Program-made: the position numbers and the translations under genes
In this document: positions 15,094 through 18,699 of the stretch, piece by piece
Layout of the letters: each line of letters starts with the position of its first letter
How positions within the stretch are numbered: position 1 is the first letter of the stretch
From: Ruminococcus flavefaciens
GTDB taxonomy: Bacteria; Bacillota; Clostridia; Oscillospirales; Ruminococcaceae
Direction: 5' to 3'
Length of the DNA stretch: 18,699 nucleotides
Assembly (NCBI GenBank): GCA_002371825.1
Contig: DFHF01000018.1
Span: 1-18,699, forward strand
Notes under the pieces: model-generated
Told to the model about the DNA's origin: nothing
The model's database searches: none
Seen by the model: only the letters and a program-made list of their open reading frames with translations

Positions 15094-15144
15094 AGCTCCC
15101 GGAAGAGCTCGTCTCATCCGGGCAGTACTTTTCCTAAAAAGTAC
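15094..15144 (-). promoter_or_regulatory. Leader of the arabinofuranosidase mRNA with alternative hairpins
   Basis: Near the 5' end of the predicted transcript GTACTTTT-TAGG-AAAAGTAC (15125-15144) is a perfect 8-base-pair hairpin. Downstream, CCCGGA (plus-strand 15098-15103) can pair with TCCGGG (15117-15122), while AGCTC (15094-15098) can pair with GAGCT (15105-15109); the two stems share bases and exclude each other. The first palindrome could equally be a protein-binding site at about +6 to +25. Confidence 0.4.
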
Positions 15145-15156
15145 ACTTCTGTTTTA

Positions 15157-15185
15157 AGTATATTGTTTTTCAATATTCAAGTCAA
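15157..15185 (-). promoter_or_regulatory. Promoter of the GH127/GH146 gene
   Basis: On the minus strand TTGACT (15180-15185), 17-base spacer, TATACT (15157-15162). Predicted start is near 15150, about 90 bases before the TTG start codon. It follows the terminator of the AraC gene, so the enzyme gene has its own transcript. Confidence 0.75.
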
Positions 15186-15282
15186 CTAACAAAACGAAGA
15201 AATAGTGGATAAAATTAATTGTTTTTGAATAAAATTATGTTTATAACTGATTCTGACATTGCAGCTCAGCTTAAACCGATCC

Positions 15283-15327
15283 AAAAACTGACCGCAGTAT
15301 GGTGAGGGTGCTCCCCTACCGCAGTCA
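15283..15327 (-). terminator. Intrinsic terminator after the AraC-family gene
   Basis: On the minus strand TGACTGCGGT (15318-15327) pairs with ACTGCGGTCA (15289-15298) over ten positions, two of them G-U, with an inner GGG/CCC pairing, and is followed by TTTTT (15283-15287). It lies about 40 bases after the stop codon. Confidence 0.7.
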
Positions 15328-15366
15328 TTTCCGTCATACAGATATTCTAAAAGTATATAAAACCGT

Positions 15367-16134
15367 TCATTTCTGAGAGGACATATTGAGATGAAAGGAG
15401 TGATCCTCACCGTAGTAATTCCTGTATTGCAGCGGAGTCATACCTGCAATTTTCCTGAAAGCCGCTGAAAAAGCGCTCTGTGATGAAAACCCCAGAGACA
15501 CTGCTATCTCCGAGATAGGGAAGTCCGAGAACATCAGGATATTCTGTGCGGTGGTTATCTTGGCCTTCAATACAAAGGCTTTGAACGTGACCTTCATCTC
15601 CCTTGCAAAAAGCTTTGAAAGATAACTTGGATCCAACTTTTCATGGTCAGCCGCCATTTGAAGTGTAAGGTGCCCGCCAAGATTGCGATAGATATAGTCT
15701 ACAGTCCTTCTTATATGGAGCGACACACCCTCGCCGTTTCTGATCTCACGCATACGCTCTGCAAAATCCAGCATCATCGCACCTGTAAGCTCGACTATAT
15801 CCTGCGGATCACGGCAGCTGTCGCACCTTCTTATATAAATATCACTGAGGGTGTAGGCGATATTATGCTTCATGCCGCCGTCAATGCAGATTCTTGCTAT
15901 GATCCCGGTGCCTATGACAAAGTGATACTGATTATTTCTCAGCAGGTTCTCGGAAAGTCTGCCCTTGCCCTCATAATAGTGCTCTTTTATTTCAGCAACA
16001 GCCTCCTTCACCTTTTCCACATTACCGTTTTTTATGTCGTCATATCTGGCGAATTCGCTGTTTATCTCAGTTCGCTTAAAGTCCTCCTCGATCTGAACGA
16101 AAAGTCTGTAATTAAGTTCACGGTTGGTATTCAT
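15367..16134 (-). CDS. AraC-family transcriptional regulator
   Basis: 255 residues from the ATG at 16132-16134, preceded by GGAGGTGAT. The C-terminal third (about 145-245) is the double helix-turn-helix AraC domain: IRRTVDYIYRNLGGHLTLQMAA, then DPSYLSKLFAREMKVTFKAF, KITTAQNILMFSDFPISEIA and the signature second helix FSSQSAFSAAFRKIAGMTPLQYRNYY. The N-terminal 140 residues are largely helical, have no obvious sugar-binding cupin and contain a CDSC pair near residue 104, so the effector is not evident. It is transcribed towards the arabinofuranosidase gene and away from the MATE gene, with its own promoter and terminator. It could regulate the enzyme genes, the divergent exporter, or both; position alone does not decide. 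Confidence 0.92.
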   Translation of the reverse strand: MNTNRELNYRLFVQIEEDFKRTEINSEFARYDDIKNGNVEKVKEAVAEIKEHYYEGKGRLSENLLRNNQYHFVIGTGIIARICIDGGMKHNIAYTLSDIYIRRCDSCRDPQDIVELTGAMMLDFAERMREIRNGEGVSLHIRRTVDYIYRNLGGHLTLQMAADHEKLDPSYLSKLFAREMKVTFKAFVLKAKITTAQNILMFSDFPISEIAVSLGFSSQSAFSAAFRKIAGMTPLQYRNYYGEDHSFHLNMSSQK

Positions 16135-16155
16135 AAAAAGATCACCTCCAACATA

Positions 16156-16184
16156 ACTATGCCATATTTTTGATAAAAAGTCAA
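16156..16184 (-). promoter_or_regulatory. Promoter of the AraC-family gene
   Basis: On the minus strand TTGACT (16179-16184), 17-base spacer, CATAGT (16156-16161) with TG one base before the -10. Transcription would start near 16149, just before the ribosome binding site, so the leader is very short. Confidence 0.6.
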
Positions 16185-16189
16185 TAGAA

Positions 16190-16222
16190 TTGATATAACT
16201 CGCAGACCTTTACGGATATAAT
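16190..16222 (+). promoter_or_regulatory. Possible promoter of the MATE gene
   Basis: A perfect TATAAT at 16217-16222 lies 32 bases before the start codon. The nearest -35-like box, TTGATA at 16190-16195, is 21 bases away, longer than ideal, and lies back to back with the -35 of the divergent AraC promoter. A poor -35 would fit a promoter needing an activator such as the AraC protein (inference). Confidence 0.4.
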
Positions 16223-16254
16223 ACCAGTAGAATCTGAAATAAGGGGTGGTCAGT

Positions 16255-17655
16255 ATGAAAAATACAACAGATTTTACTCAGGGCAGAGTAAGCAGCTCCA
16301 TACTGCGTTTTTATTTTCCCATGCTTGCAACTGCAATGCTTCAGCAGTTTTACTCATTTTCCGATACAGCCATAGTGGGAAAGGGTCTGGGTGACAATGC
16401 TCTTGCAGCAGTAGGAAATATGTCATCTCTGTGCTTCCTGATAGTTGGCTTCTCAATGGGACTTTCCAACGGCTTTTCCGTACTCATTGCACATCACTTC
16501 GGAGAAAAGGACTTTCCGAAGCTCCGCCGCACATTTGTCTCAATGATACGTCTTGCCTTCGCTATAACAGCAGTTCTCACCTTGCTCAGTGTGATCTTCC
16601 TCCGCCCTGTTCTGCTGCTGCTCAGAACGGATGAAGTCATACTCCATGACAGCCTGACTTACGGATATATCATTTTCGGCGGACTTTTTGCGACTATCGC
16701 ATACAATATGAGTGCCGGCATACTCCGCTCACTGGGAGACAGCAGCACACCTCTCAAAGCTATCATAATCTCATCTGTTCTGAATATCATACTTGACAGT
16801 ATATTTATATTCGTCCTGAAAACCGGTGTCAGCGGTGCAGCAGCAGCCACTATCTTCTCGCAGGTAGTTTCGGCATCAGTTTGTATCAAAAAGATAATCG
16901 GGATAGATTTCCTGAAAACCACTGCTGAGGATAAGGTCCATGACTTGTCACTGTATATCAGGCTGATGAAAAACGGCATCCCCATGGCACTGATGAATTC
17001 GATCACAGCTATAGGATGCATGGTGGTACAGTACTACGTCAACGGCCTCGGAGTTGCCTTCACCTCCGCTTATTCAGCCTGCAGCAAATACATCAATATG
17101 TTCATGCAGCCTGCCTGCACTGCCGGCTATACTATCTCAGCCTATGTGGGACAGAATTTCGGTGCAAAGCGATTCGACCGTATCCGTCAGGGACTTCGCA
17201 TCTGTCTTATGATCGCAGCAGTCTCCTATCTGATGCTGGGTTCGGTAATGTTCTTTGCTCCCCGCTGGCTCGCCTCACTTCTTCTTCAGGGCAGCGAACA
17301 GATAACCTACGCTGCACAGTTCCTTCCCATATGCGGAGCCATGCTGTTTGCAGTAGATATGCTGTTTGTTATCCGCAGTGCAGTTCAGGGTATGGGATTC
17401 CCTCTCATGCCTATGATATCAGGAATACTTGAAATGGTACTGCGTATCGGCACAATATCCCTGCTGATAGGAAGCCTCAGTTTCCGGGCTACAGCCATTG
17501 CAGAGGTAATGGCATGGTGCGGTGCACTCGCACTTAACACCGCTGCCTTCATATATATTTTTGCAAGAGAAAGCAGAAACTATGGGCAGTCATCCCCAGC
17601 GCCCCAAGCCAGCAGAAGCCGCAAGCATGACCGTCATTCATATTCCTGTGTATAA
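16255..17655 (+). CDS. MATE-family multidrug/toxin efflux transporter
   Basis: 466 residues from the ATG at 16255, which has AAGGGGTGG upstream; the in-frame GTG at 16246 lies inside that site. The length and about 12 hydrophobic segments fit the MATE family, as do the N-terminal motif LRFYFPMLATAMLQQFYSFSDTAIVGKGLGDNALAAVG, given here only for its key features (P at residue 19, Q-Q-x-Y, D-T-A-I-V-G), the conserved NGFSVLIAHHFGEKD loop after the second pair of helices, the repeat in the second half, and AYVGQNFGAKRFDRI near residue 295. MATE proteins export organic compounds in exchange for Na+ or H+. The last 30 residues are polar and basic (SRNYGQSS...SRSRKHDRHS). It is divergent from the AraC gene and ends at a strong terminator. 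The substrate is unknown. Confidence 0.94.
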   Translation: MKNTTDFTQGRVSSSILRFYFPMLATAMLQQFYSFSDTAIVGKGLGDNALAAVGNMSSLCFLIVGFSMGLSNGFSVLIAHHFGEKDFPKLRRTFVSMIRLAFAITAVLTLLSVIFLRPVLLLLRTDEVILHDSLTYGYIIFGGLFATIAYNMSAGILRSLGDSSTPLKAIIISSVLNIILDSIFIFVLKTGVSGAAAATIFSQVVSASVCIKKIIGIDFLKTTAEDKVHDLSLYIRLMKNGIPMALMNSITAIGCMVVQYYVNGLGVAFTSAYSACSKYINMFMQPACTAGYTISAYVGQNFGAKRFDRIRQGLRICLMIAAVSYLMLGSVMFFAPRWLASLLLQGSEQITYAAQFLPICGAMLFAVDMLFVIRSAVQGMGFPLMPMISGILEMVLRIGTISLLIGSLSFRATAIAEVMAWCGALALNTAAFIYIFARESRNYGQSSPAPQASRSRKHDRHSYSCV

Positions 17656-17695
17656 ACAGGAGCATCGGGACAAAACCACAACTTCTTCATTTACA

Positions 17696-17737
17696 ATAAA
17701 AAACTGACCGGAGGAACTCCCTTCGGTCAGTTTTTTT
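17696..17737. terminator. Bidirectional intrinsic terminator between MATE and flavin reductase genes
   Basis: ACTGACCG (17703-17710) pairs with CGGTCAGT (17724-17731), extended on both sides by an A-run and a seven-base T-run. It lies between convergent genes and can serve both. Confidence 0.9.
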
Positions 17738-17751
17738 AAACCTTAATGTAT

Positions 17752-18318
17752 TTACTTTTTGAGCTTTGCACCGTCTTTGAAGGCCTCACCGACTCTGCCG
17801 CCCACTTTATAGTAGCCATGTGTATAAGGATCAAAAGCGATAGCATTCACAGCATCTATATCCACCTTATCATCCTTCATTACCTTCTCATCAGCAGTAA
17901 CGTTCACTACCTTGCCTATGACACCAAGGCCATATGTGCTATCCTGATATTCGATGAATTCGCACTCCAGAACAACAGGGAAATCTGTAAGTATGGGAGC
18001 ATCTACAAGCTCTGACTTCTCAGCAGAAAGTCCTGTTGCAGCAAGCTTATCTGAAACGCTCTTTCCGGAAACGATACCGAAATAATCAGCCTCAACAACG
18101 TGTTTCGCATCAGCTATAGCTACAGTAAAGCCCTTTCTCTTTTTAATATTTGAAACAGTATGATGAGTTTCAGTCAGATTAAGAGCCACGATATCTCTCT
18201 CGACCATAGTTCCCCAGGCCGCATTCATCACGTTGACAGTTCCGTCCTCATTGTATGTGGCGATAAGAAGTACAGGCATAGGGAATATAGCCTCAGTTGT
18301 TTTAATGTTCTTTCTCAT
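17752..18318 (-). CDS. Flavin reductase-like (FMN-binding split-barrel) protein
   Basis: 188 residues. AAAAAAGGAGC lies six bases before the ATG. The N-terminal run PMPVLLIATYNEDGTVNVMNAAWG matches the flavin reductase-like / flavoredoxin domain, where this strand-turn region contributes to FMN binding; the length is typical of the single-domain flavoredoxin group. Later segments fit too: the ALNLTETHHTVSNIKKRKGFTV strand-helix and VLECEFIEYQDSTYGLGVIGKVVNV. Such proteins bind FMN and pass electrons in redox or detoxification reactions; the natural partner is unknown. It is monocistronic, with a consensus promoter upstream and a shared terminator downstream. No catalytic residue can be assigned by eye. 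(Motif strings are cited only to mark position.). Confidence 0.88.
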   Translation of the reverse strand: MRKNIKTTEAIFPMPVLLIATYNEDGTVNVMNAAWGTMVERDIVALNLTETHHTVSNIKKRKGFTVAIADAKHVVEADYFGIVSGKSVSDKLAATGLSAEKSELVDAPILTDFPVVLECEFIEYQDSTYGLGVIGKVVNVTADEKVMKDDKVDIDAVNAIAFDPYTHGYYKVGGRVGEAFKDGAKLKK

Positions 18319-18374
18319 AATAATGCTCCTTTTTTATCAGATTTCAGCGGACAGACAAGGCTTTCTCTTATTTT

Positions 18375-18404
18375 ATTATACAATAGATACAGGAAAAAAG
18401 TCAA
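18375..18404 (-). promoter_or_regulatory. Promoter of the flavin reductase-like gene
   Basis: On the minus strand TTGACT (18399-18404), 18-base spacer, TATAAT (18375-18380). Predicted start is near 18368, about 50 bases before the start codon. Strong match. Confidence 0.78.
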
Positions 18405-18450
18405 GGGAAGATGAGCGTTCATTTATAGGCTTCTCACGTTTTCAATAAAA

Positions 18451-18468
18451 CAGTGACATTTGTCACTG
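18451..18468. promoter_or_regulatory. Perfect palindromic operator candidate
   Basis: CAGTGACA-TT-TGTCACTG has two perfect 8-base arms. It lies in the divergent region, about 50 bases upstream of the -35 of the flavin reductase promoter and just upstream of the lipoprotein promoter region; a further half-like TGACA follows at 18475-18479. No T-run follows, so it is more likely a dimeric repressor or activator site than a terminator. The regulator was not identified. Confidence 0.5.
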
Positions 18469-18488
18469 AGGAAATGACAAATTACCTC

Positions 18489-18516
18489 TATACTTTTTTA
18501 TAGGAAGGAGTATAAT
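18489..18516 (+). promoter_or_regulatory. Promoter region of the interrupted lipoprotein gene
   Basis: Two -10-like boxes are seen, TATACT (18489-18494) and a perfect TATAAT (18511-18516); neither has a good -35 at 16-18 bases. The second would give a leader of about 30 bases. Weak -35 boxes next to a perfect palindrome suggest regulated transcription (inference). Confidence 0.4.
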
Positions 18517-18552
18517 TTTATTAAAGGATATTATCAAAAGGGAGGTAACTTT

Positions 18553-18699
18553 ATGAAAAAGCTGATATCATTAATAACAACAGCAATTCTTGCGGCGTAA
18601 ATGGTAACGTCGTGCGGAAAGAACAATGACAGCAGTCAGACAGGACACAAATGGCAGAAGTCAGAAACACTAAATGAATGGCAAAAAAACCTTCTTGAA
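18553..18699 (+). pseudogene. Lipoprotein gene start with an in-frame stop in the signal peptide (continues past window)
   Basis: GGAGG at 18541-18545 is seven bases before the ATG. The product reads MKKLISLITTAILAA, then TAA (18598-18600), then MVTSCGKNNDSSQTGHK and on, open to the window end. Read through the stop this is a classical lipoprotein signal peptide: basic start, hydrophobic core, lipobox VTSC with the cysteine to be lipidated, then a polar spacer. A single base change (for example TTA or TCA to TAA) explains the interruption. An ATG follows the stop directly, but restarting there would give no signal peptide. It is either a real nonsense mutation, an assembly error, or phase/readthrough control. 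The mature protein is not seen far enough to name. Confidence 0.75.

Noticed and set aside
15289..15327. Near-direct repeats ACCGCAGT as an AraC operator
   Set aside because: The same bases form a ten-pair stem followed by a T-run on the minus strand right after the AraC gene, so a terminator explains them better.
18598..18600. Stop-codon recoding (read-through with a special amino acid) at the lipoprotein TAA
   Set aside because: TAA is not a selenocysteine or pyrrolysine codon in known systems and no recoding structure was seen; mutation or sequence error is simpler.

Overview
The window looks like the chromosome of a fibre-degrading gut or rumen Firmicute, most likely a cellulolytic Ruminococcus (R. 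flavefaciens / R. albus type). The evidence is two large secreted glycoside hydrolases that end in cellulosomal dockerin modules with Thr-rich linkers, consensus sigma-A promoters, strong GGAGG ribosome binding sites and moderate-to-low GC. No tRNA, rRNA, CRISPR array or intact insertion sequence was seen.

Layout. (1) 1-3599, minus strand: a capsule/exopolysaccharide operon read right to left. It encodes a PssD/Alg14-like and a PssE/Alg13-like glycosyltransferase subunit, a polysaccharide pyruvyl transferase, an F420-hydrogenase-beta-type iron-sulfur protein and the start of a LicD-family protein cut by the window edge. A perfect TTGACA-17-TATAAT promoter lies about 220 bp upstream, with a LexA-like palindrome inside the leader. 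(2) 3600-4283: AT-rich divergent regulatory region with a second perfect promoter on the plus strand and a structured leader that can pair with the next gene's ribosome binding site. (3) 4284-7389, plus: a secreted, very acidic protein with three helical-hairpin repeats, then an OmpR-type response regulator and a sensor kinase. (4) 7467-8785, plus: a two-gene operon of unrecognised membrane proteins with its own promoter and terminator. (5) 8810-16134, minus: AraC-type regulator, then a GH127/GH146 beta-L-arabinofuranosidase with dockerin, then a GH5-CBM22-SGNH esterase-dockerin enzyme. Each gene is separated from the next by a terminator, and promoters are visible for the first two. (6) 16255-17655, plus: a MATE exporter divergent from the AraC gene. 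(7) 17752-18318, minus: a flavin reductase-like protein. (8) 18553-18699, plus: the start of a lipoprotein gene whose signal peptide is broken by an in-frame TAA.

How the parts may work together: the AraC regulator, arabinofuranosidase and cellulase/esterase look like a plant cell-wall (arabinoxylan/cellulose) degradation unit exported and docked on a cellulosome. The polysaccharide operon would build and decorate a surface polymer. The acidic repeat protein next to a two-component system may be a secreted partner or output of that system. The best candidates for something undescribed are the acidic triple-repeat protein with its leader, and the interrupted lipoprotein with its perfect upstream palindrome. 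All functional statements are from reading the sequence; no search was run.
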